A stretch of 64,000 nucleotides of DNA from Enterococcus songbeiensis. Lineage in GTDB: Bacteria; Bacillota; Bacilli; Lactobacillales; Enterococcaceae. A program made the translations under genes and the position numbers. Shown piece after piece: positions 1-8,223 of this stretch; within the stretch, counting starts at the first letter, position 1, and every line of letters starts with the position of its first letter. The stretch lies in NCBI RefSeq assembly GCF_005405265.1, contig NZ_BJDS01000002.1, positions 1 to 64,000 on the forward strand, written 5' to 3'. Below the pieces are notes generated by a model that was not told the DNA's origin, searched no databases, and was given only the letters and a program-made list of their open reading frames with translations.

Positions 1-458
1 ATCTGTGATTGTTACTTGCTTATCTGGATCAATGACCTTATCTCCATCGGTTTTATCTGTTGCTGTCGTTCCGATTTTTGGATTAGGTACTTTCACCGTT
101 TGACCTTCATCATTAATATCCGCATGAACCGCTACTTCTTTTTCACCTTGATAGGCTGTTTCAAATACTACGATCGTCTTGCCTTTCAATGCACTTGCAT
201 TGAAAGTAAAGTCTACATTCACTGTTCCGTCTGCTTTGCTTGGAGTGAACGTGGTGCTGCCGGTAACTTCTTTTCCTTCTACTTCTAAAGCTTTGCCGGT
301 TGATTTATCCATCAATATACCTTTTACCGTGTATTCTTTGCCCGGTGTTAAACCAGTATAGTTTACTGCATCTGTGATTGTTACTTGCTTATCTGGATCA
401 ATGACCTTATCTCCATCGGTTTTATCTGTTGCTGTCGTTCCGATTTCTGGGATTTCCG
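1..458 (-). repeat. Tandem 369-bp coding repeat in the adhesin gene
   Basis: Bases 1-81 and 370-450 are the same except for one base, so the period is 369 bp (123 codons), one T-Q ester-bond domain. The high identity suggests recent duplication, and the array probably continues beyond the left edge. Confidence 0.85.
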
Positions 459-1443
459 GCACTTCAGTTTCCCATTGCATATCGTTTTTTGCAACCTCAT
501 TGTTGCTAATGTATTCATCTCCGATAACTAATGATTGTTGTTGACCATCAGCTGGACGGCCATACTTCATAAATGTAAAAGAAGTGGTTCCCCCTGTTGC
601 TATCACAGTTATTGTATCAGTCGGTGTTGTATTTGGTACAGTAATCGTAAATGTTTCTCCAACATTTACAGTTTGTCCTTTTGTGGAACTTATATCGAAT
701 GTTCCTGAAGTTGTACTGATTTTTGCATCTTCAATATCCTTACTTAATGTTATTACAGCATTCCCGGCTAGTTCATATGGTGCAGTCAACGTATATTGTT
801 GATTATATGTTCCTGCTTGTTCCGTTGTTTCGCCATTTTTTTCCAATTTAATTGATAAATCTTCCCTGATCCATGCGCGCAAGTTAGCTACGCCAGCAGC
901 TAATTGAGGATTCGTAATCGTAAATTGGCTCATATCAACACCTTCTGTTGGGACAATTTCGTGAACCATCCATTGAGTAGTCACGAAGGCATCAATATTA
1001 CTTAAAGTAGTGACTCCTTTTCCTTTATAGATTTCTCCATTGCGTTCTACATAACCCAGTTTCAGCAGATTATTTAATAAATATTTTTGTTCTGATGTTA
1101 ATTCATCCACTTCACCCACAGGATTGGAAGAACCATTAGGAGTTGCCTGATCAAAATTTAAACAGTAGGCAAGAATATTATCCGTTATATTTTTAAATTT
1201 TTGCCCGTTCCATTGTGCACCACTTTTATCTGTTGCAAACCCGGTAATGATTCCATCACTATCTATTGCTAAATAAGATCCCCCTAATGGAACACCATCA
1301 TTCCAAGAGCCATTATTACTACCCACAGGTGCGAATGTCTTTACACCACTTGGCGCAGCTGATGCAGCAAATCCCGAAATCGGGGCAATAAAAACTTGGA
1401 CCAGTAAGATAAAAAGACCTATCATATTTCTTATTTTTTTCAT
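1..1443 (-). CDS. Thioester/TQ-ester-domain cell-surface adhesin (5' part; gene runs out of the window)
   Basis: The frame stays open from an ATG at 1443 (GAAAGGAAG ribosome binding site just upstream) to base 1, giving 481 codons without a stop, so only the N-terminal part is seen. Residues 1-27 form a Sec signal peptide (MKKIRN, hydrophobic core, FAASAA). Residues about 55-195 resemble a TQXA/thioester domain: Cys94 in AYCLN and Gln157 in TTQW could form the intramolecular Cys-Gln thioester that binds host proteins covalently. From about 334 comes a repeat of the VaFE / T-Q ester-bond type (TDAVNYTGL, VVFETAYQGEKEVAVHADINDEGQTV), with a second copy starting at 457. Such proteins normally end in an LPXTG sortase signal, here beyond the edge. 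Alternative: a pilus-tip-like protein of the same build. It lies at the outer end of the accessory region. Confidence 0.85.
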   Translation of the reverse strand, partial: MKKIRNMIGLFILLVQVFIAPISGFAASAAPSGVKTFAPVGSNNGSWNDGVPLGGSYLAIDSDGIITGFATDKSGAQWNGQKFKNITDNILAYCLNFDQATPNGSSNPVGEVDELTSEQKYLLNNLLKLGYVERNGEIYKGKGVTTLSNIDAFVTTQWMVHEIVPTEGVDMSQFTITNPQLAAGVANLRAWIREDLSIKLEKNGETTEQAGTYNQQYTLTAPYELAGNAVITLSKDIEDAKISTTSGTFDISSTKGQTVNVGETFTITVPNTTPTDTITVIATGGTTSFTFMKYGRPADGQQQSLVIGDEYISNNEVAKNDMQWETEVPEIPEIGTTATDKTDGDKVIDPDKQVTITDAVNYTGLTPGKEYTVKGILMDKSTGKALEVEGKEVTGSTTFTPSKADGTVNVDFTFNASALKGKTIVVFETAYQGEKEVAVHADINDEGQTVKVPNPKIGTTATDKTDGDKVIDPDKQVTITD

Positions 1444-1941
1444 TTTACATCTTCCTTTCAAATTATTTGTTCATGTGTACACTCACACACAACTCACTGC
1501 TTCAACTATTACTATATTTCTACCCATACACCCCTATCTATTAAATTAATTGTTGATCACTATTGATTTCGCTATAATTGTACCAGTTATTTTTTTCTCG
1601 AAAACGTCAATTTTTAACGCTTCCAGACGAATTTATGACTATTTTTTATTTTTCTTATCTTTTTTGACCAAAAAAACATCAATTGATGTTTCACTTGAAA
1701 AAAATTTATAAATTCAATCATTTAAAACTCATTTTTTTGGCAAAATTAATTAGTTTCAGCTTGTTTTTTCTGTACTTCAAGCAAAATTAGTTTTATGAAG
1801 AATCACTTTTTAGGATTTCGATAAAAAAACTCTCTAATGGTGTTCCCATTAGAGAGTTTCAGTTCTTGCTATTCAGTTTAATATCGCACCTGATACTGTT
1901 TTTTACTCATGAACTTTAATTTCTAAATGAACTGTCTATTA
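1444..1941. other. Intergenic region between adhesin and small hypothetical gene
   Basis: 498 bp, very AT-rich. It holds the ribosome binding site of the adhesin, a TACAAT-like -10 around 1574-1580 on the minus strand, and the terminator at 1827-1859. I see no gene or recognisable remnant in the rest. Confidence 0.6.
1827..1859 (-). terminator. Rho-independent terminator after the 1942-2343 gene
   Basis: Perfect 14-bp stem (AAACTCTCTAATGG with its complement) followed on the minus strand by seven T residues. Confidence 0.85.
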
Positions 1942-2343
1942 TCAGAAATAGTCACTAGGTTCATTTTTACTTAGAATCAACAACTGATGAATAATGGTGT
2001 GCTTGCCATAATTGGTATTCATAATGTAATCTCGCCAATAAAATTTCTTTTCGTGTTCCATGTAATCACTAAAAGGTACCTTGATCCCGGACGCCAGTTC
2101 ACGTACTAAAAAAGCCATCCGCGCATCTAAATACATGACTTCTTTAATATATTCCAACTTATTCTCTGCTTCCAAGTCTAACATTTTACGCATTCTTTCC
2201 TGTAAAAAACTGAAATATTCATAGTATTCTTTCGGAATTTCCTCCCGTTCATCTTCCGCTAAAAATTCCTCGCCTGACCATCGTTCTCCAGCATCAATGA
2301 TTTTTTCATCCAATGTGCCTTCCCATAAATAATCCCATTTCAT
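1942..2343 (-). CDS. Hypothetical acidic protein, 133 aa
   Basis: Starts at ATG 2343 (MKWDYLWEG), seven or eight bases after a GGAGG at 2352-2356. A longer reading from a TTG at 2358 would overlap that ribosome binding site and is less likely. The product is soluble, rich in Glu, Trp and Tyr, with helical stretches and no signal peptide or membrane segment. I recognise no family. It stands alone, with its own terminator below it, between the adhesin and lgt. Confidence 0.6.
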   Translation of the reverse strand: MKWDYLWEGTLDEKIIDAGERWSGEEFLAEDEREEIPKEYYEYFSFLQERMRKMLDLEAENKLEYIKEVMYLDARMAFLVRELASGIKVPFSDYMEHEKKFYWRDYIMNTNYGKHTIIHQLLILSKNEPSDYF

Positions 2344-2712
2344 TACAGATTCCTCCAATAGTTGAATGTCGAATATAGATACCTTTTTAATAAAAGAGCC
2401 TCATTCATGCGTAAAAAATTTTCAAAACAATAAAAAATCAGGTGCTTTTCTTGTTTCTTTATTATTCCCACTCATTTACCTACGATTACTATTGGAATAA
2501 CTTTTCTTACCAATTATATATTCAGTATAGGGTGGTTTTCTTTGATTATAGTAAACAACTGATTTTTATTCAAGTGATGGAAAATAAAAGAAATTTTTAG
2601 CTGACGGATAGCTGGTGGCATTGCTTGTACTCTAGGGCCTTTCGTTGCTATAATCTCACTACTTTTACTTCTAAAAACAAGGTCAATGATGTTCGTCATT
2701 GACCTTAAACTA
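2344..2712. other. Intergenic region, terminator only
   Basis: 369 bp between lgt and the small hypothetical gene. Apart from the lgt terminator at 2679-2706 I see nothing. A 61-codon open frame at 2514-2699 starts inside that terminator and is not a credible gene. Confidence 0.6.
2679..2706 (-). terminator. Terminator of lgt
   Basis: 11-bp perfect stem (AAGGTCAATGA and complement) with a six-base loop, followed on the minus strand by TTGTTTTTAG. Confidence 0.75.
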
Positions 2713-3537
2713 TTAGAGAAGATTTACACTTTGACGCTCCAAATACCACGTTCCTTGTTTCCTGGTTCTGCGGAAAAAGACAAGATGAGCAGCCACGATA
2801 AATAGTAGAACCGACAGTAGTTGTGAAACCCGCAGATTTCCGGTCAAATACAAACTGTCCATTCGCAAACCTTCGATAAAAAAGCGACCCATTGAGTACC
2901 ACATGATATAGGTCAAAAAGATCTCTCCATTTTTAAACAAATTTTTCCGATGACGTAGTACTAAAATCAAAATAACGCCCGCAAGACTCCAAAGTGATTC
3001 ATATAAAAACGTCGGTTGGTGATAAGCACCAGCAATAAACATATTTTTTATGATAAAGTCAGGTAAATGCAACGATTGCAGAAAAGACAACGTTGTTTTA
3101 GGCCCGTAAGCTTCCTGATTCATAAAATTTCCCCAACGGCCAATTGCTTGTGCCAGTAATACACCGGGAGCCAAAATATCTAAAAATGTCCAAGAGGAAT
3201 ACCAATGCAGACGATTATAAATCAAAAGTGTTAACCCACCCGCAATTAAACCACCATAAATCGCTAGACCACCATTCCAAATTTGAAGGATTTCTCCAAG
3301 ATGGGCACTGTAATAGGACCATCGAAACAGAACATAGTACAGCCGTGCACCTAAAATACCGATTGGCAATAACCAAATGACAATCGATGAAAAATAGTCT
3401 GCTGGAATCCCTCGTCTTTTTCCTTCTCTCTCACTGAGAATATACGCCATAATCACGCCAAAACCAATAATAATCCCATACCAGTGAATATGAATTGGTC
3501 CTAGCTGCAACGCAATTGATTCGATTGCAAGTAGCAA
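2713..3537 (-). CDS. lgt: Prolipoprotein diacylglyceryl transferase (probably an accessory copy)
   Basis: Transfers the diacylglyceryl group of phosphatidylglycerol to the lipobox Cys of prolipoproteins; an integral membrane enzyme. The protein shows the family signature: HWYGIIIGFG near the N-terminus, the GGLAIYGGLIAG segment, and GRWGNFMNQEAYG with the catalytic-region Arg/Asn, followed by FLYESLW, with about seven membrane segments. I place the start at TTG 3537 (MLLAIESIALQLGPIHIHWYG), preceded by GGGGTGG; a longer frame from TTG 3576 lacks a good ribosome binding site. It lies in the accessory region beside a heavy-metal-domain-like gene, not in the hprK-lgt setting usual in these bacteria, so a second housekeeping copy elsewhere is likely. 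That last point is inference. Confidence 0.9.
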   Translation of the reverse strand: MLLAIESIALQLGPIHIHWYGIIIGFGVIMAYILSEREGKRRGIPADYFSSIVIWLLPIGILGARLYYVLFRWSYYSAHLGEILQIWNGGLAIYGGLIAGGLTLLIYNRLHWYSSWTFLDILAPGVLLAQAIGRWGNFMNQEAYGPKTTLSFLQSLHLPDFIIKNMFIAGAYHQPTFLYESLWSLAGVILILVLRHRKNLFKNGEIFLTYIMWYSMGRFFIEGLRMDSLYLTGNLRVSQLLSVLLFIVAAHLVFFRRTRKQGTWYLERQSVNLL

Positions 3538-3597
3538 AATTTCCACCCCATTTAAATTTTGTTGCTCGTTAAACAACTTAGCGTCAGTTTACACAAA

Positions 3598-3641
3598 AAA
3601 ACTCTCAGAAAAATTGATAAGTATCAACTTTCTAAGAGTTT
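3598..3641 (-). terminator. Terminator between the HMA-like gene and lgt
   Basis: Inverted repeat with arms AAACTCTTAGAAA / TTTCTGAGAGTTT, followed on the minus strand by a run of T. It separates the two genes into different transcripts, at least in part. Confidence 0.75.
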
Positions 3642-3675
3642 CGGAATTTTTTACCGTCTTTTATCTATACAACTG

Positions 3676-3870
3676 TCAGTCTAGTCGAATTGGTTGTAGT
3701 GCCGCTCGCAACGAAACGGTTGATATAGGTTTTTTTACCTCGATAATGACACTTTGAGAAGGTACATCCAAACTTACCTTTCCGACATCCTCCAGTGAGA
3801 TCAATTTGAAAAAGACCTCTTTTGCTTTACAGGTACAAATCATCTGCTTGATTTTCACCGTTTGTTTCAT
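3676..3870 (-). CDS. Small heavy-metal-associated-domain-like protein, 64 aa
   Basis: Starts at ATG 3870 (MKQTVKIKQ), seven bases after an AAAGGAGG; the ATG at 3876 is too close to it. Length and strand pattern match the HMA fold of copper chaperones (KIKQM, a CTC pair, KVSLDV, SVIIEVKKPISTVSLRAAL), but the usual MxCxxC site is replaced by MICTC, so metal binding may be altered. Genes for copper chaperones and an extra lgt travel together in copper-resistance islands of Firmicutes. Here no copper ATPase or CopY is visible, so this may be a remnant of such an island. The fold is judged by eye. Confidence 0.5.
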   Translation of the reverse strand: MKQTVKIKQMICTCKAKEVFFKLISLEDVGKVSLDVPSQSVIIEVKKPISTVSLRAALQPIRLD

Positions 3871-4381
3871 ATCCATCCTCCTTTCCTTTGTGAAATCATA
3901 ACCTACTGCAAGCAATGGTGAATTGATTTGTATCAAGTAATTTTATAATGTGGAAATTCATTGAAAAACACTACTTTTAGATCCAATCGAACGAATCGTC
4001 GGTTTGAAAAACAGCTAACTTACAATTGAAATTTGTTGTCGGAAGAATTAAACGCCAAAATAACTAATCAGTTTCTTACGGATAACTTGCGGCTCAAGTT
4101 TAATAGCATTCAAACAGTCAATTTTTACCATCTTTTTTGCACCCAATAAATAAAATAGAGTTGATTTCTCGACCATATAAAATAACGAGTTCCCGTAAGA
4201 TTATTCTCCGTTTCTAAAAATGTATACTATGAAAAATATGAACTTACATTAGCCAACCAAAAACAGCGTAAAGAAAGGATATTTAGGAAGCTTATAATAA
4301 CAATCTTAGACTTGCATTAAGCCAAATTAATTTTAGAAAAAATGACTGATACTCACTTATACTAGTTGTAAACATAGATTT
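3871..4381. other. Intergenic, no gene recognised
   Basis: 511 bp. It contains the promoter side of the HMA-like gene and an open stretch of about 40 codons on the plus strand around 4188-4319, with no start or recognisable motif, possibly a gene remnant. No clear attachment-like repeat is seen, only a weak GTATCAAGTAAT near 3930. Confidence 0.4.
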
Positions 4382-5341
4382 TCAAAGCTCATTTTCAAAG
4401 TAATCATTATCTATACGAAACTGCTTATAGACTTTGGCTACTTCTATTCCTACACCATATTGCATCATCAGTTCAGTTAACTTGATTCCATCAATTAACA
4501 CAATTCCCTGATTTTTAGCAAATTCCTGTGCACCACCAGAAAAACCGGATGTAGTAATAAACACACCACGATCAGCATTCACACCTGCCAAAGCACCATA
4601 AAAAGACTGAATAGCAGGGCGACCAATTGTATTTCCTTCCATGTATCGTTTCGCCTGGATATAAACTGTACTTGTTCCCAACGGATCTTGGTTGATGATT
4701 CCATCAATTCCGCCATCATTTATCCGATTTGTTACTTTGGCATCCCCATTTTTGCCGCTGTATCCCATTGCTACAAGCAAATCAACAACCAGCTTTTCGA
4801 AGAAAGAAGGCTCTACCTGCCGTACTCTATCTAAAAGTTCAATAGCTATCTCATTATTCTGATTCGTAATCAAGCTTTCCACTTCTACTTTTACATCTTC
4901 CTGATTAGTTTCAGGAATAGGTGCTGTATTACCAGTACGTTCATTTCTAATGGCCAACTCCTGTTTATAATTCTTGAATGCCGGAAGCTCCTCCAGGACT
5001 TTCTTAGTAAGCGTGTCTCCGTATTTATTTAGTATCGATATACCATCATCGGTGATTTTGTATACACCACGTCTTGGACGTTCGACTAAGTCTGCAATGT
5101 ATAAGCTACTGATTGCCCAACCAATTCTATCAATAAAGATACTCATACTATTATGTTGGTTAGGATAGTTTATCTCAAGTATATGCGGAGGGATTTGAAG
5201 ATAGTTAGTTACACTTTCTTGGATTACATTCTTTGTCACTTCTTCTCCGTCCTGAATTACTTCAAGTATATACGGAATTAATGCATCATGAGTTGGAATA
5301 CCATTTGCTGATTGTTTTAACTTTTGCCAATCTCGGTTCAT
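4382..5341 (-). CDS. mrr: Mrr-family type IV restriction endonuclease
   Basis: 319 aa. Mrr enzymes cut modified DNA. The N-terminal 100 residues form the Mrr_N winged-helix region (IGWAISSLYIADLVERPRRGVYKITDDG). The C-terminal part is the PD-(D/E)xK-like Mrr catalytic domain: FFEKLVVDLLVAMGYSG at 180-196, DGGIDG at 209-214, and QAKRY from 229, supplying the acidic residues and the catalytic Lys. AGGAGG stands seven bases before the ATG. It is a single-gene transcript without a methylase beside it, as expected for type IV. It lies just outside the rlmH-like direct repeat at 5510-5525, and a second modification-dependent enzyme follows inside. Confidence 0.88.
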   Translation of the reverse strand: MNRDWQKLKQSANGIPTHDALIPYILEVIQDGEEVTKNVIQESVTNYLQIPPHILEINYPNQHNSMSIFIDRIGWAISSLYIADLVERPRRGVYKITDDGISILNKYGDTLTKKVLEELPAFKNYKQELAIRNERTGNTAPIPETNQEDVKVEVESLITNQNNEIAIELLDRVRQVEPSFFEKLVVDLLVAMGYSGKNGDAKVTNRINDGGIDGIINQDPLGTSTVYIQAKRYMEGNTIGRPAIQSFYGALAGVNADRGVFITTSGFSGGAQEFAKNQGIVLIDGIKLTELMMQYGVGIEVAKVYKQFRIDNDYFENEL

Positions 5342-5669
5342 TATGTGCCTCCTATTATTTTTACTCTTTTCATGTTTATACTAAAAAATAAATCTGATAA
5401 GACATGATCAAGTACCCTTTCATTTTAGTTTTCACATATTATTTTTCAGTAACAACTGATATATTCTCTTACTCTAAAATCTCTAATAATTTATAATTTT
5501 TTTCTCCCTACTTATGATACGGTTCCGCGTATCACAAGTGAATGATATTCAGAGAATACGATTATACCAAACATTTATCTAACTCTTATTGCAGATTTTT
5601 ACCATTCGTTTACAATCCTTTATTATAAGAAAAGGAATTCATCAATTACCTGAATTCCCTTCTCATAGA
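5342..5669. other. Intergenic region with the attachment-like site
   Basis: 328 bp with the Mrr gene promoter side, the 5510-5550 repeat and a hairpin at 5629-5663 (arms around GGAATTCA / TGAATTCC) that may end the GmrSD-like transcript. No gene is seen. Confidence 0.6.
5510..5550. repeat. Candidate SCC-like attachment site (distal end, attL-like)
   Basis: Bases 5510-5525 (ACTTATGATACGGTTC) are identical to 17699-17714, the last codons and stop of rlmH. Directly next to it, 5525-5550 carries the opposite orientation, CCGCGTATCACAAGTGAATG and six more bases, matching 7875-7900 with three differences. The whole is an imperfect dyad centred near 5523. Direct copies of the rlmH end plus terminal inverted repeats are how SCC cassette ends look. 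Confidence 0.65.
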
Positions 5670-7499
5670 TTATAATTTTTCATAATACTCTTTTATTTTC
5701 AATGACATCATTAAAGCACGTTCTTTTAAGAACAATAAATAGTTATTGCTATTCCCATTTTTAACTAATTCTGGTACAGCATTATCCTCAAGATTCATCT
5801 TCAGTTCTTCCATCCCTTTCATTTCATTACCATAGACTCCAGTATATTTCATGATTTCAGTCATATAAACCTCCGGGGCATAATCATTCACTTTATTATT
5901 CACTTGATCATGAAGGTATACATAATTGGCTAACTTGTTATACATATTTTTGCTTGAAAAACCATTGTTGCGTAAATAAGATTTTGGATAAATATGGTGA
6001 ACTTGAGCAGTTTTCATATCTCGAACTAAAGTGGTTGTTAGAAAACTTTGATTTCCTAAATACTTTTGTGACAATGTATAGAGAGTCCAAAACGAGCTAT
6101 TAACATTAGCATTATCAAATCTACTTGGTGCTGTATCGTTCCAAAACACATAAGTAAGATTTTGTCTTTCTAATGTTGTTACAAATTCTTCCAAAGAATT
6201 GACATCTACCATTTTTTGAAAATCTGCTGTCCATTGACTTTCAAAACTACCACTATGTCTTGAAGTTAATAGACTAATAATTAATAAACGTCTAATTAAA
6301 CTTTTTAATTTTGAATCTTCGACACCTAGATTTTTGTTACGCAAATACATAGCATACGCGTAGTTTATTGCATTTTGGGAAATAATTAGCCCTGATTCTT
6401 TAAATCCAAGATTCCATAAAATATCTTGGACAAAGTGTTCAAAATTAGTTTTTTTAGTATACTGTTCAATACCTTTTTCCAACTTATCAAATGAGTCATC
6501 AGCAATTTTCTGTTTGTAATCTTTTTCTTTAAAATCACGCCCTGAAAGCAATGAAACTAAATCTCCTAGCTTTCCTCGATTAAATTCAACAAGTGAAATC
6601 ACACGTAATACATCATTATATGTGGGAATGTACACCTCATTTTCGTCTTTAACCACCCATTTTATTCTCTCCCAATATTTTGATTCTACAAAATTTGAAT
6701 CATTGATTTCAACTTGAGAATAATTTTCAGGAGAAGCTGCTAACTCACAAAAATAATCAATATATTTACGTAAATACATTCCGTATTCATCACCACTATT
6801 TTTTTCATAAATAGCAATTTTACTCATAGTGAAATCTGCCTGAGAAAGCTTCACTCCTGCATCGTTAATTCGTATGAATATTTCTGTTACAATATCAATT
6901 GGAAGACTGGCATTCAAGGTGATATTTCCAACATCCGAATTTCTTATTTGTTTTAGCTTTTCAATTCGATCACTAATTCGATCACATTCATCATCATTAT
7001 CAATAATTTCATTTAACTCTAAATAGGTATTAATATATTTTCTACCAGCATCCATTGCATCTGCAATATCAGTTATCCATTCTTTCCCTTTTTCTGTTCC
7101 CCTATCTCGAACCTTGAATTCTTCGGTCAGAGGATTAAATGAAATGACAATTCTTTCTTTTTTATACTTATCATTTACAACTTCAATTTTATTCAAGGCA
7201 GTAGACAGTGCTGTAATTCTTTGCTGCCCATCAATCAAAATTAAGCGTCCATTTGATGTTTGTCCATCTTTTATTTTGATGTCTGGGGATTTCCAAGTAA
7301 TAATATAGCCAACCGGATAATTTTTATATAACGAATCAATCAAATCCCTCACTTTAGATCTCTTCCAAACAAAAGGTCTTTGGATTTCAGGAATTGCAAT
7401 ATTACCCACTTGAGCATCACTCAATAAATTTCCTACTTTAATATTAGTTACAGTATATTTATCCAACAACAGCAACTCACTTTCTAAAATGATATTCAT
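5670..7499 (-). CDS. GmrSD-type type IV restriction protein (DUF262 + DUF1524)
   Basis: 609 aa. The N-terminal DUF262 (GmrS-like) domain has IPEIQRPFVWKRSKVRDLIDSLYKNYPVGYI and LILIDGQQRITAL, the DGQQR motif of this ParB-like nucleotide-using fold. The C-terminal DUF1524 (GmrD-like) domain has an HNH-type site, AQVHHIYPKSYL, followed by NYVYLHDQVNNKVNDYAPEVYM. Fused GmrSD proteins cut sugar-modified or otherwise modified phage DNA using nucleotide hydrolysis. The start at ATG 7499 has only a weak ribosome binding site (GTGG); a TTG a dozen codons in (LDKYTV) after AAAGTGAG is an alternative. The gene is alone between two copies of a 26-bp attachment-like repeat (5525-5550 and 7875-7900), like a one-gene cassette. 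Confidence 0.85.
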   Translation of the reverse strand: MNIILESELLLLDKYTVTNIKVGNLLSDAQVGNIAIPEIQRPFVWKRSKVRDLIDSLYKNYPVGYIITWKSPDIKIKDGQTSNGRLILIDGQQRITALSTALNKIEVVNDKYKKERIVISFNPLTEEFKVRDRGTEKGKEWITDIADAMDAGRKYINTYLELNEIIDNDDECDRISDRIEKLKQIRNSDVGNITLNASLPIDIVTEIFIRINDAGVKLSQADFTMSKIAIYEKNSGDEYGMYLRKYIDYFCELAASPENYSQVEINDSNFVESKYWERIKWVVKDENEVYIPTYNDVLRVISLVEFNRGKLGDLVSLLSGRDFKEKDYKQKIADDSFDKLEKGIEQYTKKTNFEHFVQDILWNLGFKESGLIISQNAINYAYAMYLRNKNLGVEDSKLKSLIRRLLIISLLTSRHSGSFESQWTADFQKMVDVNSLEEFVTTLERQNLTYVFWNDTAPSRFDNANVNSSFWTLYTLSQKYLGNQSFLTTTLVRDMKTAQVHHIYPKSYLRNNGFSSKNMYNKLANYVYLHDQVNNKVNDYAPEVYMTEIMKYTGVYGNEMKGMEELKMNLEDNAVPELVKNGNSNNYLLFLKERALMMSLKIKEYYEKL

Positions 7500-7660
7500 T
7501 TTACCACACTATTGACATGATTAATTATTTAATACTAATTTGACAACTAAAATAGTATTAAACAATAAAAAGTTTAGGAACTTCCCAAAAATTTCTTATG
7601 GTTTTCTTTCAAAAATATATTCTTCAATCTTACCTAACATGCGGGGATCAATTACGTCCC

Positions 7661-7672
7661 CGTATCATAAGC
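7661..7672 (+). repeat. Attachment-like half-site
   Basis: CGTATCATAAGC shares CGTATCATAAG with the 7875-7900 site and the rlmH end. It is short and may be a decayed site. Confidence 0.35.
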
Positions 7673-7874
7673 AAAATATATTTTCAGGTAAAATGATATA
7701 TGTACCTTATCATCTTTTCCAAAATTCCCAGAATATCTTAAGTAAATCCAGTCTTCTTATTACAACCAGTATAACTATCATGCCACAAAAAAAACGCCAC
7801 AAAGATCGTCATCACTTAATGTTAAATATATCGTCAATCTTAGTACTAGCGACTATTCTAATTATGACACTAGT

Positions 7875-7900
7875 CCGCGTATCATAAGTGAATGCTATTT
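7875..7900 (+). repeat. Candidate SCC-like attachment site (internal)
   Basis: CCGCGTATCATAAGTGAATG at 7875-7894. Its CGTATCATAAGTGA is an exact 14-base match to the minus strand of the rlmH 3' end, in opposite orientation, so 7878-7891 and the rlmH end form terminal inverted repeats around the sugar gene region. It is also a direct repeat of 5525-5550. Confidence 0.65.
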
Positions 7901-8043
7901 CTACAATTTCTAGTCCATATTAAGGAAGCAACTTTTTAATCAAAAAAAGTATATCTAGCGAACAAAATTTTTATAAAGCACTATATAGGAGGGTTTAAGA
8001 AGAAAGAGTACCAAGTGCAATCTTACTCTTTTTATTTTATCTC

Positions 8044-8092
8044 AAAAAAGCCAGTGAAATGAACCATTTCTGGTCACTTCACTGGCTTTTTT
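8044..8092. terminator. Bidirectional terminator below the GH1 operon
   Basis: Stem of AAAAAAGCCAGTGAA with its exact complement around a 19-base loop; T runs on both strands. Confidence 0.85.
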
Positions 8093-8223
8093 GTATACTT
8101 ATATCCTAGCCACAGGTTCTTCAACACAGGACTTTTCGAATTTTGTGTGATTTAATGATTTTTGATAATTTTTTTGAATCTACATATTTTTAAATTCGGT
8201 TATTTCTCATCAGTTTGCCGTGT

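Larger units (their letters stand above)
7500..8223. other. Intergenic region with attachment-like sites and a terminator
   Basis: 724 bp, AT-rich. It holds a CGTATCATAAGC half-site at 7661-7672 next to a GGGGA/TCCCC dyad, the full copy at 7875-7900, and the terminator at 8044-8092. A 115-codon plus-strand frame at 7540-7887 overlaps both sites, has no ribosome binding site and no family likeness, so I do not call it a gene. Confidence 0.6.

Noticed and set aside
2514-2699. 61-codon minus-strand frame
   Set aside because: Its start lies inside the lgt terminator hairpin, it has no ribosome binding site and no family likeness.
3928-3945. Attachment-like GTATCAAGTAAT left of mrr
   Set aside because: Two bases of the core are missing and no flanking dyad is seen; chance is as likely.
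7540-7887. 115-codon plus-strand frame
   Set aside because: Runs across two attachment-like repeats, low-complexity composition, no ribosome binding site; read as non-coding.
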